A stretch of DNA of 64,000 bases from Ophioceras dolichostomum (GCA_003049485.1 PYST01000127.1:36698-100697); one strand, 5' to 3'; counted from the stretch's first letter, positions 10,732 through 24,371 are shown. Notes: generated from the sequence alone by a model not told the origin. Program-made: numbers and translations.

Positions 10732-11921
10732 ATGGCATCCTCCTCAGAAGCAGCGGCGGCCACAGCGGCATCGGGGAAGGGACCAGAGCTCCTCGACCTG
10801 ACGATCGACAACATCACGACCAACACGGTGGCGATCAACTCGCAGGCCCAGAGCGCCCGGCTGCGCTACCTCATGGAGCGGCTGGTGACGCACCTGCACG
10901 ACTTCGCACGCGAGACCCGGCTCAGCACGGACGAGTGGATGGCGGCCATCACGTTCCTGATCGCGACGGGCCACATCTCGAACGAGCACCGCAACGAGTT
11001 CATCCTGCTGTCCGACATCATGGGTCTGTCCCTGCTGGTCGACAACCTCAACCACCCGACCCCGCCAGGTTGCACCGAGGGCTCCGTCCTGGGCCCCTTC
11101 CACACGCACGACGCCCCCTTGCTGCCCAACGGCGCCTCCATGACGTCCGACCCGCAGGGGGAGGCCATGCTGGCGCTGTGCACCGTGAAGGACGGGTTAG
11201 GAAACCCACTGGGAGGCGTCACCGTGGACATATGGGAGACGGACAGCAGCGGGCACTACGACGTGCAGCACGCTGGGCGCGAGGAGCCCAGCGAGCGGTG
11301 CGTCATGGTCTCTGACGAGCAGGGCAGGTTCTGGTTCCGCGGCATCAAGCCCGTCAGCTACCCGATCCCGCACGACGGGCCTGTTGGGAAGCTGCTGCAG
11401 AGGCTGGGGAGGCACTGCTGGAGACCCGCGCATGTACACTTCATGTTCGCGAAGGAAGGTTGGGAGAGGCTGATCACGTAGGTTTTCTTTCTCTTTGTCC
11501 CGTTCTTCTTCCCTCCAGCAAGGTTCCACGAAGGCAGACAGACAGACATTCATGATGGGTTGGGATGGCTGGCTTCCTTGTTTTTTTTTGGGTTGAGTGC
11601 TATGCATGCATGCAGGCAAGTGAGCGTTTGTTGACGAGACGTACGAGCAGGGCACTCTATATCCGCGGGGACCCGTACGAGAAATCCGACGCCGTGTTCG
11701 GCGTCAAGAAGAGCCTGGTGATCGACCTCGACAAGGTGGATGCCGCCACTGCAGTCGAATACGGCGTGAAGGAGGGCTCTTGGCTGCTACAGCACGACTT
11801 CGTGCTGGTCAGTGAGGAAGAGACGGCCAAGTTGCGGGACGAGAACGCCATGGATGCGATGAAGAAGCTGGGGTTGAAGGTCAAGCTGGAGGACCATCTT
11901 CCAGTACCTGATCTGGACTGA
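10732..11921 (+). CDS. Intradiol ring-cleavage dioxygenase (catechol/hydroxyquinol 1,2-dioxygenase type)
   Basis: This is a non-heme Fe(III) enzyme that opens catechol-type rings between the two hydroxyls, feeding aromatic breakdown into the 3-oxoadipate pathway. The two exons are 10732-11477 and 11651-11921, with a 173-nt intron (GTAGGT donor, GAGCAG acceptor); the joined protein is 338 residues. An N-terminal helical dimerisation domain (about 40-110) with TEGSVLGPFH is followed by the intradiol core. The four iron ligands are visible: Tyr176 (SGHYDVQ), Tyr210 (KPVSYPIPHDGPVG), and His234 and His236 (RPAHVHF). The intron falls between RLIT and ALYIRGDPY, a normally continuous segment, which confirms the join. 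There is no signal peptide, so it is probably cytosolic. Whether catechol or hydroxyquinol is the preferred substrate cannot be settled from sequence. The neighbours are unrelated, so it is not part of a visible degradation cluster. Confidence 0.9.
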
Positions 11922-13609
11922 TATTTTGCATTGTAACCACCTACCAACGTACCTACGCCTTGGCAGGACAGGTAGCACCGGTTAGGTGTCCAGGTCCCGC
12001 AATGGCTCGTAGGCAGGCCTCACCGCAACGTCATCAAAATGCGAAGTGACTGCAGACCTCACACAACGGGAGCAGCGAAATGGAACGAGAGATTAAAGTC
12101 GCCAGCCATACGATCACAAACTTCTACAGAGATGATCCGGCTGGGACCTTTCTATATACAATAAATGTTTGCTTGTTCCCCTACGACGTCTCGTGAGCTG
12201 CAAAGGTTCTCTGTTGAAGAGTCGAGGTCCGCGAGGGTTATAGGACGTACAACATGTAGTCACCTATTCCACCTATCCCCTAGCGGCAGCCCAACCACAA
12301 ACCCCCCGAACGTCGTCCAGGCGAAGAAGCGGCAACAACGGAACAAATACAGAGGGACCATGTGCGTGCTCAGAACACCCAAGAGTTGGACTTCCACCGC
12401 CAGGGAGGAATCCACCAACCAACTCTTTGAGGTAACCCTGTTGAAGGGAAGGAGCCAAGCAGAGACACATGTGAGAAGACGAAATGCCGCCCAACCCAAC
12501 CCAGATCCCAGGCCAAACGACAAACAACCGCCCAGGAAACAGTGAAAACAGAAGGAATAACGGCAGTAAAAAGACAGCCGCTCATGACAAATGAAAAAAA
12601 TAGGTAATGAACGTGAGGTGCGCCGCCAACCACCACCACCCCTGCGCCAGCTGCCTGTCCTCCTGTCCTCCCGCCCGCTGCCCACCAATGCATCACCCCT
12701 ATCCTCGCTATGCATCCATCCCATTCCTTACGCCGCCGCCCCATCTGGCCAGCCTTCCACCGCCCACACTGCCTAACACCCAACACCAAAATGCCATGCA
12801 AGAAACGAGAGGGGGGGGGGGGTGAGAGAAGAGAAGTGAAGTGAAGTGAAAGAAGAAAAAACAGATGCTCCGCAAGCGAAACGCCTGGCGCCGGGCTCCG
12901 AACTCCGAACTCCGGACACCGGGATAGAAACAACGAGAGGAGAGGAGCTCGCTCTCATTTCTTTTCTGCCCTTTTTTTTCTGATTTTTTAATTCGATTTT
13001 TTTTCATTTTTTAGCCGATATCTTCCTTCTTGCCTGAGGGTGAAATGAGAAGAATGCGTGGCATAAATTGTGTGGAAAAGACTGGCATGACATGACGCCG
13101 CATTCGGTTGACTGACTGAACTGAACTGAACTGACTAGAGCGAATGGGACAAAGTGAGAAAGAAAGAAGAGGGAAAAGGTGCTAGTTAGGAATGAAAAGA
13201 GGCACTCGGAGATTTGAAAGATTGGCATGTGAAAAGAGAACTTGATGGAAATAGAAAAGTCGTGAATGTTGAGATGAGATGAGATGAGATGAGAGGGGAG
13301 ATGCTTCCATTTTTTTCTATGTTTTGCTCGGCTGTGATGAATTATCGAGATCCCAAAACGGCAGAAGAGGGTGTGGAAATCGTGTATGAAGGGGAGGATT
13401 ACAATGCAGTGCCAAAGAGGAAGAAATAAAGGTCATAAAAAAGGTCGTGTTCGAAATTATGTCAGAGTTAGAAAACACGAAAGGTTCGGCTTGAAACGTT
13501 CAAGCAGCCATCATCAGAAGCAAAGAACGAGGAAGGGTAAAAAAGAAAGACGAGAGGAAAAGAACACACTGAGAGAGACAGAGGAAGGGAAGGAACAGCG
13601 AGATAATGT
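11922..13609. other. Convergent intergenic spacer with simple repeats
   Basis: This 1.7-kb region lies between the stops of the dioxygenase and the F-box gene. It holds a 12-G run (12811-12822), a GTGAA pentamer repeat (about 12832-12851) and a GAGAT pentamer repeat (about 13271-13294), and it is purine-rich on the + strand from 13140 to 13600. Open frames here are low-complexity. It is unusually long for a shared 3' region. Confidence 0.55.
13271..13294. repeat. GAGAT pentanucleotide microsatellite
   Basis: About five perfect copies of a GAGAT/ATGAG unit lie in the spacer downstream of the F-box gene. No function is implied. Confidence 0.85.
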
Positions 13610-16561
13610 TCAGAACGGCGGCCTCGACTGCGACGGCGGCTGCTGCGGCGGCGGCATGCCCATCATCTCCTCCTCGGTGGGAGGCGAGCCGGGCTCCTGC
13701 TGCTGCTGCTGCTGGGAGGAGCTAGATTGGAACAGCAGCGGCTGGTGACGCGGCTGCAGCACGTTGTTGGTCATGAGGCCAAGGCGGCTGTGGTTGGGGA
13801 ACAGCGAAGAAGAACCTGCGCCCGAACCGCCGCCACCGAAGGCGTACAATCCTCCATCGTCGTCGCCGTCGTCGTCAGTGTCGATGTCGACGGCGTGGGC
13901 GGAGGTGGTGAGCGAGGTAAAGGCTGCTGGTACTGGCGCTGGTGGTGGTGATACTGGCGCCTGCGTCTGTATCTGTGTCTGCGGTGGAAAGTAGGCGTAG
14001 TTGTGGTTGGGCGGGTAGATGACCGGGTGGGTGGCGGCGGGGCGGGGAGGACCCATGAGGGCCAACCAGGCGGCGTTGGGGGCAGGACGGCGGTGAGCGC
14101 ACTCTTCCTGGACGATGGGAAGCCTGATGTCGGAGTGGCGTCTGCCGATGATCCTGCTTTGGATGCGGTAGTCGTTGAGGAAGCAGGCTTCGCAGAAGAA
14201 GCGGGCACGGGGAACTGTTGTAGTAGGTTTGGCGGGGGTGGCGGGTTTGGTTTTTGATGTGTCAGTACAGGTGAGTACGAATATTATTTAGAGGCAGAGG
14301 GGCAGGGGAAATAGGATGGACGAGGAACACCTACTATCGGCCTCAGAAATCTCCTCGTACTCGACGTGCTCCTCGATCGAGGTCTGGCTCCAGGCATCGG
14401 ACCCAGAACGGGAAGAGCGGCTAGACTCAGACTCAGAGCCGGAAGAGGAGCCGCTTCGGGAGCGACAAGAGCGACGAGAGCGGCGAGAGCGACAAGAGCT
14501 ACTGCTGCCGCCGTTCTCGTCTTCCTCCCCCTCGTCATCGGTGAAGTACACCAGCGGCGGGTACGCCTTGTTCGGCCGACAGGGGTACTCCTCCAGGCCC
14601 AGCGCCGTCTCGTCGCCGGCGTCCTCGGTCGTGTCCATCGGCAGGCCGAACATCTCCTCGATGTATTCCCAGCGGCGCGTCGCGAAGCCGTCGAACACGG
14701 CGTGGCGGGGCGGGAAGGTCACCGTGGCGGCGGCGGGGGAAGAGGAGGAGTCGCTGGGGTTGACCGTGTTGACCGTGTTGTGCGCGACCACCCGGAAGTG
14801 CACGCGGCCGAGGACCAGCCGCTGCAGGCGAGGGAAGTTGATGACGTAGCTGTCCGCGATGTTCCGCATCTTGGTGGCGTACGCCATGCCTTTGGGGCTG
14901 GACCACGTCCACGGCGGAGGGATGGGCGGGTTGGCTCGTGAGCCCCCTGTAGTCGCCCTGCCGTTGGGAGACTTGGTGAAGATGGTGTAGCGGCGTTGCA
15001 GCTTGCTCCTTCTGGACGGTTGCCTGGCTTGACTAACGGGCACGCCGACGGCCATGGCCCGCTCCCAGTTTATGCCCATGCGGGAGTCGTCCGGGTGGAT
15101 GTAGAGGCGCTCCAGCAAGGGCAGGCCGGGCCCGAGATGAGCGAGGACCTTGCGGTGGTCGATGGGCCATGTCGTCGACGGTGGACTCATGAGGAAGGAA
15201 GCGCCGGCCGACGGCCGCCCGACATTGGCGTTCGACAGGCGGCGCACCGAGATGTGCAGCTCCTTGAGGCTGTGGATTTGGCCGATTAGCGCGAGCGAAG
15301 CCTCTGGGATCTCGGTCCCGGTGAACGTGATGGAGAGCTTGGTGAGTGACTTGAAGCCCTGGATAAGGGTCGGGAGCAAGTAGTTCTTGGCGACCCCTGG
15401 ATCGATAGATCCGGTGCAACAGAAGCCCGTGATCTGGGGGTTGTACGACAGGGAGCCAACCAGGTCCTGGGTACGGCGGTCCGCGAAGGCCATGATGGGC
15501 TGGCTGTGCCAGATGACGGTCTGAAGGGTGTTGATGCGGCCGCGTTCGACCAGCGCCAGGCGAGCAGCAGTGTTCTGGACGTCGAAGACCAGGGTACGCA
15601 GGCGGATCGAGGTGCCTCGAAATAGGCTGCGCATGAAGGCGAGGCCGAATTGGGTTGCCTTGTTGACGAAGAGCACCTCGAGGTTTGGCATCTCGGGCAG
15701 CCGCTGGAAGGTGTCGACGCACCCGAAGAGGGGGTGTGCGTCTACGTTGGTCAACCGCAGCGAGCGGAGATGCGGGGCGCCAAGGTAGAGAAGATCGACC
15801 ACGAAGTCGGTGATGTCCCAGCTGTGGACGGCGTGGTCGTACCGCGTGCGCACCATGTCGACCTCCAGTGTCTCAAGCGCAGTCTTCCAAGGCGGCCACC
15901 AGGCCCAGCTGGGGATGCGCAAGGGGCGTGGGTAGTTCCCCAGGTCGGTGAGCGAGGAGCGGAGGTACAGGTGGCGGACCCGCGAGGAGAGGATGCGGTC
16001 CAACAAGTGCTGCTGCATCTCCCAGGCGCGAATGCCCGAGTCGAAGTGCCTCAGGTTGGGCAGGTTGGGCAGCTTGTCGTGCCGCAGGAGGAGGGCCACC
16101 TGGGCCAAGATGATGTCCCAGCGCTCGCGGACGTCCTCGATCTCTTCGAGGGGGACGATGAGCCCGTGCTGGCGGCGCGGGTCGAAGTTGACCATGGCGA
16201 GCTTGAGCTGGCGCACGCAGACCCCGATCGACGGCGCCGAGTTGTAGCCGTGGGTCTCCCGCTCCGCGGCTTCGTGGAGGAGGTGACTGAGCAGCGGGTT
16301 GGACTGGCCGCTGAGGTCGAGCCGAAGCGTGCGGAACTGGCAGGACCGCGCCAGCTGGCGGCAGTCCGAGTTGACCAGTGCCAGGGAGGCCAGCGTCTGG
16401 GGGTCATCCTTGAGGTAGCTTGTTATCTCTCGGAGCACCCCCGGTGGCATCTTGGTGAAGAGCCAGCTGTTTGTTGCCGAGATCTGGTGGCCCTGCATGG
16501 CTTGGGCGAAGGTGATGGGTCCATCAGTCCCGTCAAGCGCGGGGCCCCTGAAGTAAGACAT
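13610..16561 (-). CDS. Large F-box protein with leucine-rich middle and RS-rich tail
   Basis: This is probably a substrate adaptor of an SCF ubiquitin ligase. Exon 1 is 14335-16561 and exon 2 is 13610-14214, joined across a 120-nt intron (GTAGGT donor, TACTGACAC branch site, CAACAG acceptor), giving 943 residues. The start chosen is the ATG at 16559-16561 (MSYFRGPALD). The open frame extends further upstream, but that part is a hydrophobic low-complexity leader. The F-box lies at about 35-80 (LFTKMPPGVLREITSYL, then LALVNSDCRQLARSCQFRTLRLDL). Residues 130-560 have irregular leucine-rich repeat character (LRSLRLTNVDAHPLF, LTKLSITFTGTEIPEASLAL). A Ser/Arg and acidic stretch follows near the end of exon 1. 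Exon 2 begins with a compact segment, RARFFCEACFLNDYRIQ, and ends in Pro/Gln-rich sequence with a poly-Gln run. The target is unknown. Confidence 0.82.
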
Positions 16562-18800
16562 GTTGGGCAGGGGAATTGGCCAAGGCAAAGCAAAGATGGG
16601 AGAAAGGGGCGAGAGCAATGCAGGATAGGAAAGCAAGCAAAAAAGGCTTAAAAGGAGTACCAAAGGATCAAGAGACGCAAGTGGAGAAGACTGAAATAGG
16701 ATGGGATGGTGGTGAGTGCTATTATAAGTGAAGTTGCATAAGGGAGGAGGGAGGAGGAGATTTGGGAGACGGATGGGGCATGGCGAGTTGTCTTGTCAGG
16801 GGAGTCTCCGACCTCTCAAGCTTTCTTATTTCGAGTTCATCAAGAAGGGGATCCTGTCTTATTTATCTTCGCTTACTCCCAAGGAGGGGCAGGACGGAGG
16901 TGGGCACAAAGATCTTACAAGGCACATTGAGAGAACAAAACACGCCGAAGCGAAGCACGAAGGAGGAGGAGCAGCGACAAAGGGGGAAGGCCATCTCTGT
17001 GCGTCGATCTTCTCGCCCATGCCATCCTGCCTCCGATCTTACATCTATTTTGTCCTTCCTGGCCTTGTGACCTCGCACCTGCTTCATGCCGTGGGAAGCC
17101 GCTTGCCAAGGTGCCACGAAGGGTGAAGAGGGGCTGCCCCCCCGAGCGAAGCAAACATCACCAAGTATCGTGGACAGTCACGGAACGAAGAGGTTGTGTC
17201 AAGGTTTACCTACCCCCTGGATGCCTGACGCACAAAGTGACGAGGCAACCACGCTAGTGGTCGGTTCATCCCGGGCGGATTGCTTTCTCTGGGTAGACCG
17301 GAGGAGTTTTCTCAGTCCCCAAGAGCAAACGGGGATGGAGGACGGACACCGACAGTAGAGCTGGTGGTGGGTGTGGATACACAAGAAACAGCAAACACAA
17401 ATACAAAGGCCCTGGGCCTACGCAGAGCGCGGCAGTGGAGGTGAATACAGGAGTTTATTTTCGTCGGTTCACTGGGGACACGAAAAGAAAAGGAAAGGAA
17501 ACGAGAGGCCCAGAGACGAGATGCATGGTGCCGTCTGCATGGGGCGACTGAAAAGAGAACTGGGGGCGAGGAGAAGAGAAGGATGGGGTCAGAGATCTGT
17601 GGGTAAGAGGAAGCAAGCAAGAAAAGCACCCGAAAGTGCACTCTTGCGGATGGGTAGTGTATGCACGAGAGAAGATGATCGGATTGGGCAGAAGCACTGA
17701 GAGCTGGATGTGGTTCGTTGCTAGCCTGGCCTGGCCTCACCCTGGCTGTGCTAGTAGTGACTGCTTCCATTTTCTTCTGCCTGTACGATGGAACGGGGAT
17801 GGATGAACCTAAGCTTGTGCTTTCTTAGCACGCTTAACCTCTCCGTCCCGTCCCCTCTGCTTCCATTGTTCCATCTGTTCCCTCTGCCTCATATGTCATC
17901 GTGGCGCCCTCGTATCTTCTTGAAAGGTTGGATACCGGCACGCAGGCGGACACCCAGTAGGAGGAGAAATTATCTCGTGGAAGTGCCTTTGCGGGGTGGA
18001 CAATATGTTTGTACCTCCTGCCCGTTCCCCTAGTTCTCTCACCGGTTCGAAGGAGGAGAGAGAGGAGCACAACCAGACCGCTTCTTGGTGAGGGTCACTG
18101 GAAGGAAAACCCGAAGACCGAATGGAAAGGCGAGAGGAATGGGAGAGGGAGGGAGGAGAGGGAAAGAGGTGCTAGCTGCTGGCTGCGAGAGAGCACAGGA
18201 CGGAAGGCTGCGTGCGCCCCATTCTCGGGTGGCCGTGGACAGGCCGCAGGAAAGAGCATGGCGACGGTAAGAAATGTCAACACGGGCTTGGTGCTGCCGA
18301 TTGCCAGTCCTTATTCGGGATCAGACATGAGAGAAGGAGAAGGAGAAGGAGAAGGATAGGGAGGAAGGATGGGGCACGAGCGAGGGGGGAACAAGCTACA
18401 GTGCGAGTATGTAGTACATCAACTTGACGACTGACCAAGTATACCCAGTGAGAAGGAGGCCATGGGAGTACGGAGCCACTACATCTCAGTGATTTCAGTT
18501 CGCAGAAAGGGGAGGGGGCAAAAGAAGAAAAAGAGCACTTTCGAGGAGCAAGCACCCGTCTTTAGCGCGTTTCCATGATGTGAGTACCCAGCCAGTTAGC
18601 CTTGTTGGAGTATTGCTGTCGTCCGTCGTGTTTGATGGCCAATCAGAAACAGCGAGACAGGTGATGACGGTCAGAGTTAGCGAGGGCCAAATCTGATGAT
18701 GTGCTTGCGAAGCCAGAGGCCCGGGGATGTGGTTGTGATGGACGGGGATTGTTCCGGGGGGTGGGGGAGGGGCAAACTGGTTGCCTTCCTCGGTGCCTCC

Positions 18801-18836
18801 GGTAGATAGGTAGGTAGGTACTTTGTACGGAGTACA
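18801..18836. repeat. Composite motif copy 1: GGTAGGTA run plus TGTACGGAGTACA
   Basis: A run of GTAG units (about 18802-18820) is followed by the imperfect palindrome TGTACGGAGTACA (18824-18836). The same order recurs at 52174-52202. It is followed by ATGTATGTACATGTA, also palindromic. Function unknown. Confidence 0.6.
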
Positions 18837-20733
18837 TGTATGTACATGTAGCACTTGCCTAGGACTCCAGTCCCGTGAACGTCCTGTTCAGTCCGGACCT
18901 TACCCGACCCTAGTGGAACAGGGGTGCCAACGATAACAACTGTGCTGCTATTTGCGTCTAGTGTCTGGGCAGGGTTGAGCACAAAGTGATCAGTCAACTG
19001 GACTGATATGAGTCCGCTCGTCGTGCTCGTTGTGGCCTATCATGAAGGAGGAGATGGGGAAGAAAGGCGCCGATATTCCGTCCTGAACTGTAGAAAACGG
19101 GGCAGGAGGATTGGACCCAGTTGAGCTGAAGTAACGGCGGAAACGGCGGAAAGCGGCAGTCCTGCGCCATCTGTTGGCGGTTTGGCAGTTTGGCCTCGGG
19201 GGAGAGAGAGGTCGGTGCACGGTTCTATGTATGGAGTTCGTTTTGTCGGTGAAGGCTGCAGAAGGGGATGAGAGCTGACTGTGGAGGGAAGAGGGAGGGG
19301 ATGGGAGAGAATGTGATGGTTGCGTTGCTTGTGATAGTGCTTCATGAGTGTCGGGCTGGAACCACAAGAAGAAACCAACACTGGTCGGCCGTGCCGTGTC
19401 CAACCCTGAGAACAGTCGGCACGCCTCCGGAATGCTGCCGCCGGGGCGAAGCGAAGTCAATTAAAGTACAAAAAAAGGGGGATGACTGGAGAAGGTCTGG
19501 AAATGAGGACGAGAAGCAGAGCATGACGAGACCATAATTACTACACCAGCAACCGTAGCCCCCAATAAGGAGTAGCATGGAGCAAACAGGGAACAACCAC
19601 AGCTCAACGCGTCGACCAGACAGACCTTGCGAGAACGAGGACCCGTTCCTATTGGACCGAATCGAAACCAACATCCTCTCAGTGTGGTTCCATGAGACAT
19701 ATATAGGCTTGATCACTCCAGAGACTCCTAAGAGAGATGATTGACCGAAGTCTCCGGGCCACGGAAGGGCCACGCCGGTCCCAGACCTGTCTGTTCTGAC
19801 TTTCCTGCACACTTTCAGTCAATTTTGTTCTTTCCATGCTAGCTCCGTATGCCATCCGAAGGTATTCATGCTGAAAAATGGAAATGCCACAGCAGCATTG
19901 CCCAGGTGCGAGACAGAGAGAAGATCAACATTTGAGAGGTGGAACCATTCCCGCGTGTGGCCAACTGATGCACACTGATGCACACTACCTACCACTGCTG
20001 TAACTCTGCGTCTGCCACCGCTGATTTGACTCCGGCTGCTGGGTCCACTGCCCAATTTTGAGGGGGAGGGGTACAAGCTTGACGGACCGGGGGACTTTTG
20101 CGCTTCACTTCTGGGCAGCGTGGCAGCTGGGGGACCCAGCCAGCTAACACCCGTCAGTTCAGTGTCACTGTGCCAGCGCTGATTGCACAATCCCTGAACC
20201 TTGCTTGCTGGTCGGGTGCTGCCACCAGTCCTGCCAGGCACGCAAGCACTCAGCCCAACCGAGCCAAGAAACAAACAAGCCTTTCCCCTGTCCAACTGTT
20301 ATACAATGTCCCTCCGTTTCTTTTGATTGTCTTGCCCTAGCTCTCGTTCGCAGATGGATTTGCAGTCGGCTACGATTTGTGGGTGCAAGGAACAGACCAT
20401 CCGACATGACGAACCGCATGCTTCCTCCTCTTTCTCTTTCCGCCTGCTGGTCTGATACCCCCCGTACCTGTCGCTGTTGGATTGGGGAGTGATCGACAGG
20501 CGCTTGGCTTGGCCCTGTCGGCTTCTTCCCGCGATGCGACGAGCTGATAAAAAAAAGGTTGAAGACTAACAGCATCAATAATCCAAATCCCAGAACATCC
20601 CCAAGGCATCCCAGCATCCAAGACGCCCACGCCGGCGGTAAGCATTCAGTTTCACCTTTTTCAGGATAGAAACTCGTCATTATCAGTCGTCAGCCAGTTT
20701 GAGTCGGGATTCATAACCGAAAGAGAACAAGAA

Positions 20734-20784
20734 GGGGGGGGGGNNNNNNNNNNNNNNNNNNNNNNNGGGGGGGGGGGGGGGGGG
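20734..20784. other. Poly-G tract interrupted by a 23-N assembly gap
   Basis: Ten G residues (20734-20743) precede 23 N (20744-20766), which are followed by 18 G (20767-20784). The gap sits wholly inside a homopolymer G tract, so sequencing or assembly probably failed there. Translations crossing it are meaningless. Confidence 0.97.
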
Positions 20785-23700
20785 AGACAAGGGCCGATGA
20801 GGAGGTGATTTTCTCATGTCGGCCGTATTGGATGCTGCGCCCGGCGAGCACTTCTGGATACGCCCCTGCGGTCCTTGCGGTATGAGAGAGGCGAAGACAG
20901 TAGACCTCCAAAAGACACGCAGCATGCGAGCGAGAAGTGAGCGTGCCCGGAAGAAGGAGAGTCTGAGAACCGACTTATCAGCACCATACTACAGTACAGA
21001 ATGCAGACATTGATACATCCACTTGATATTGCACCATCCATTCCTTCACTGCCCGCCCTGCCGCTTCTGACCGTCACTTCGGCTCCCTCTTCGGCTGCTC
21101 GGCATCCTCCCTTTGACTGGACTGTCGTAGATACCCCCCGTTGCCCCCAACAAGTTCACGCATGAGGACGGAGCAACGTAGAGAGGGCGAAGACCGACAG
21201 AGACGGACAGGGAGACAGAGCTCAGAGTTGAGATATGACGAGGCAACGGGCGGGCGACTTTTCCGTCTTTCGCCTCTACGGGCGATAGAAACGTGAGCAA
21301 GACAAGACCGAACTACCTGACCAGGGACCGTCAACCACACATCCTCGGCGCGCGGAAAGTTGCATTGCGCATACGGCAAAGTGACAGAGACAGAGAGAGA
21401 GACACAAAGAGAAAAAAAGGAAAAAACAAGAAGACCACCACAGCATTCTCCTCCATTCATCTCCTCTATCCAACAACGGAGGGGTCGACGCGTTCCAGAA
21501 CGGTGAAAGATAGGCCCTCTGCATGCTGACAGGTCGCTGACACCACACGGACCATGTTCGATTTCGAGTTGCTTCCACGTCGTCCGCACAAAAAGATATG
21601 GGCAGAAAAAAAAAAAGAAAAAAAAAAGGAATACCTATTAGGGAAAGACCTGGTGGGATAGAACATTCGACGGACGGCAGACGCTCGTCATTTCGGCATA
21701 ACGGATAACTTCATTGTTCACACCGATTCACGCAGCACACGAAGAAGAACAGCGGCAAGGAGACGAGCAAGAGACGAGCAATAAAGACGAGAAAAGCCTT
21801 ACGCTGCTTTCAGAAGACGAAAAATTCATTTGCCGCGACGCACTCTAGGTACCGAGCATACCGTGCACCCTCTGACCATCTATCGACGGAATACTGAGTA
21901 GAAGACGGGGAATACCTGCTGCAAACCTGCCCACCCTGTTGAGTTGCTTCCAAATAATATTGCTATCCAGGACGTACCTATTCCTCCTGGGCTGGACGCC
22001 CTGCCTGCACACACACAGACCTCCGACTTGTGAAGTCGACAGTCGTCCTCCTTTTCAAGTTTTCAGACTCCTACCCTCCTCCCTCTTCCGTCCTTCGACA
22101 CGACCCTGTCTGCCAGCGTGTTCGTTCTGGCCCCCCGCCAGTCTGGCCAAGTCGCAGGTCGCCATCCATCGCACATCCAGCCAGCCAGCAAGCCAGTCAT
22201 TGAGCTCTCCATTCCCACCCTCCACCCTCCACCGTCCCCTTCCACCGGCAGCCTAACCGCCCTGTACATATTTTGTACATACAGCTCATGCCGACACCTG
22301 GCTGCGACTTCACTTTCGCGCATGCCTGGTACCCAACACACACCTCTTCTACCGGCCTCCGAAGCAGCGTGTGTGCCTGACGGGATTGTACGGGCCGGTT
22401 GGTTCTGGACTTCTGTGCCTGCTCGATGCTGCTGCTTGCTGGGACCAGCCGACCTGCAAGTCGGTCGGACTTGGAGGGGGCGTGGGCCACACGAGCGAAC
22501 AACAAAAAAAGAAAACACCCTCGTCAACACCCACACTTACCTCCTTCTCTCCTCCCCCCCTCCTCCCTGTCTAGGCCAGGGCAGGGTCGAATGCTCGCTC
22601 GTGCAAAATGCAAACGTGCAGGAGACAGGGGTGGAGGCACCGACGAAAAAGTGACAGGAGACAGGATGGGATGGATTCCGCTCGAATGATGCTGATAGAG
22701 CCACCAGAGAACCACCAGACAACCGCCGCCGCCACCACCACCACCACCACGGCGCCGGCGCGGCCACTCTGCGCCAGACACTACACCCGACTAGGCCAGA
22801 CCGTACCAGACCAGAACTCGCCAATATTTTGTACTGCAATCGACTTCTCCTCGTCTCCTCCGTTTCCTCCGTTCGACTCCTCCACCAACAATCCGCTGCG
22901 GTCTCATCCCTCCCCCCCACTAGTCCAGCCGGCTTCCTTTCTTGTCTCCCATCCAGTATATCGAGGAAACTATGAAGTACCACGGTGCGTACATCTAAGC
23001 TGGCATGTACCATGTAGGACATTGCCTATCCATCTCTGTTCGCACTCTTCCCTCCTCCTCCTTTCAATCCTCACCCATCTATCCATACCTCGCCTATTCA
23101 CATACTGCCTGCATGCCACACAAGCACGTACGCGCCCGTGGGCACTCTCTTGCTTGCTCCCCTGGCCATTTCAGAGGTGAGAAGTTCAGAGATATTCCCA
23201 CCCAACCCGATCTCGAAATGGCCATATTACTGTAGGTAGGTAGGGACATATATTCCGCCTGTCTCGCCTCCTCGTGTCGAACCATGCCATAACCACCTTT
23301 TCTCTATCCGTACCCCACCCCCGGTCCTCTCTCCCAAGTTTCGCGCAGACTTGGTTCCTTGGTTCCTTTGGGCCTTGGACAAGTGAGGTACTAGTCTACC
23401 TAGTAGTGGTCAGAGACGCGGAGATACTGTTGACCTGATCATCCTCGAAGTTCTTCCATATTCGACCCCATCCTCGTCCGAATTGGCCAGAGAAGGGCTC
23501 GCGCACGGCAGAATTTCTTGTCGTGCACGGGCCTCCACCACCTGTTCTTCATCCCCGTTGTCTCCGTCTCCATCTCCGTCTCCATCTCCGTCCGCCCCCC
23601 CGTCCGTCCTTTTCCTCGCATTCTGTCGCCACTCCTCTCACATTTCCTGTCGTCTGCCCGCTCGCCTGCCCCTCCTCCACAGTCCACTTCGCTGGCGGGT

Positions 23701-24371
23701 TCGATGCCCCGCTATATTCCCGGAATCATATCCAGTCTGCCAGTAACCTCTTGATACCCCCCCTACCTTCCCGGCTGCCGTGCCGTCTCCCTGCCTGTGT
23801 TAAGACGTGCGCAAGCCCGCAAACGGGCGTGGCTCTTACTCTATTTGTCCCCTGCCTGTCGGCTTAGAGTGGGGGGCTATCTATCTCGTCTTTCCTCTCC
23901 CCGTGGCCCTTGTCTTGATCCGTCCGTTTGTCGACCGTCGATCCCGCTTCTGCCTGGGCCTATCCTGTCACCTTGGCCGGTACATCGAGTCTCTGTACAC
24001 TATAGTACATACACCCACCTCTCCTACCACCACAATTCCGTTCCTGATACTCCGGCTCGCCTCGTTTGCCCTTCTGCTTGCTGTTTCTGTGCTGCAGTAA
24101 GAATAGGAACCCAGGAACCCTCCAACTCGTCCCGGAACGGAAACTCTGACCACCCTCCCTTGGCCGACCTACATATATCCTCTCTCGTTTCCACTCCCGC
24201 AGATTCCCACCTACAGCCAGCTTATCCCCTCCCAGGCTCTTCCTCGTCTCTTTTTTCGGTCTGCCCGCCTGCCTCAGCCTACAGCCTGCGGCCTACGGCC
24301 TGTTGCCCACCGTCTGTCTGCCGACCTACCCAACCTTTTTTGACACCCATATCCTCATTCTCCCACTTTCT

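Noticed and set aside
12811..12822. Poly-G run as a possible telomere or assembly boundary
   Set aside because: Flanking sequence is continuous and no TTAGGG array is present.
15650..16651. 333-codon + strand open frame
   Set aside because: Antisense shadow of the F-box gene, whose own frame has clear F-box and LRR motifs.
16562..16663. N-terminal extension of the F-box protein to an upstream in-frame Met
   Set aside because: The extra 34 residues are a Leu/Pro-rich low-complexity leader; the ATG at 16559-16561 gives a family-like N-terminus. A signal peptide would be odd for an F-box protein.
23690..23725. tRNA T-arm-like sequence (GCGGGTTCGATGCCCCGC)
   Set aside because: The upstream 60 nt are CT-rich and cannot form the rest of a tRNA.
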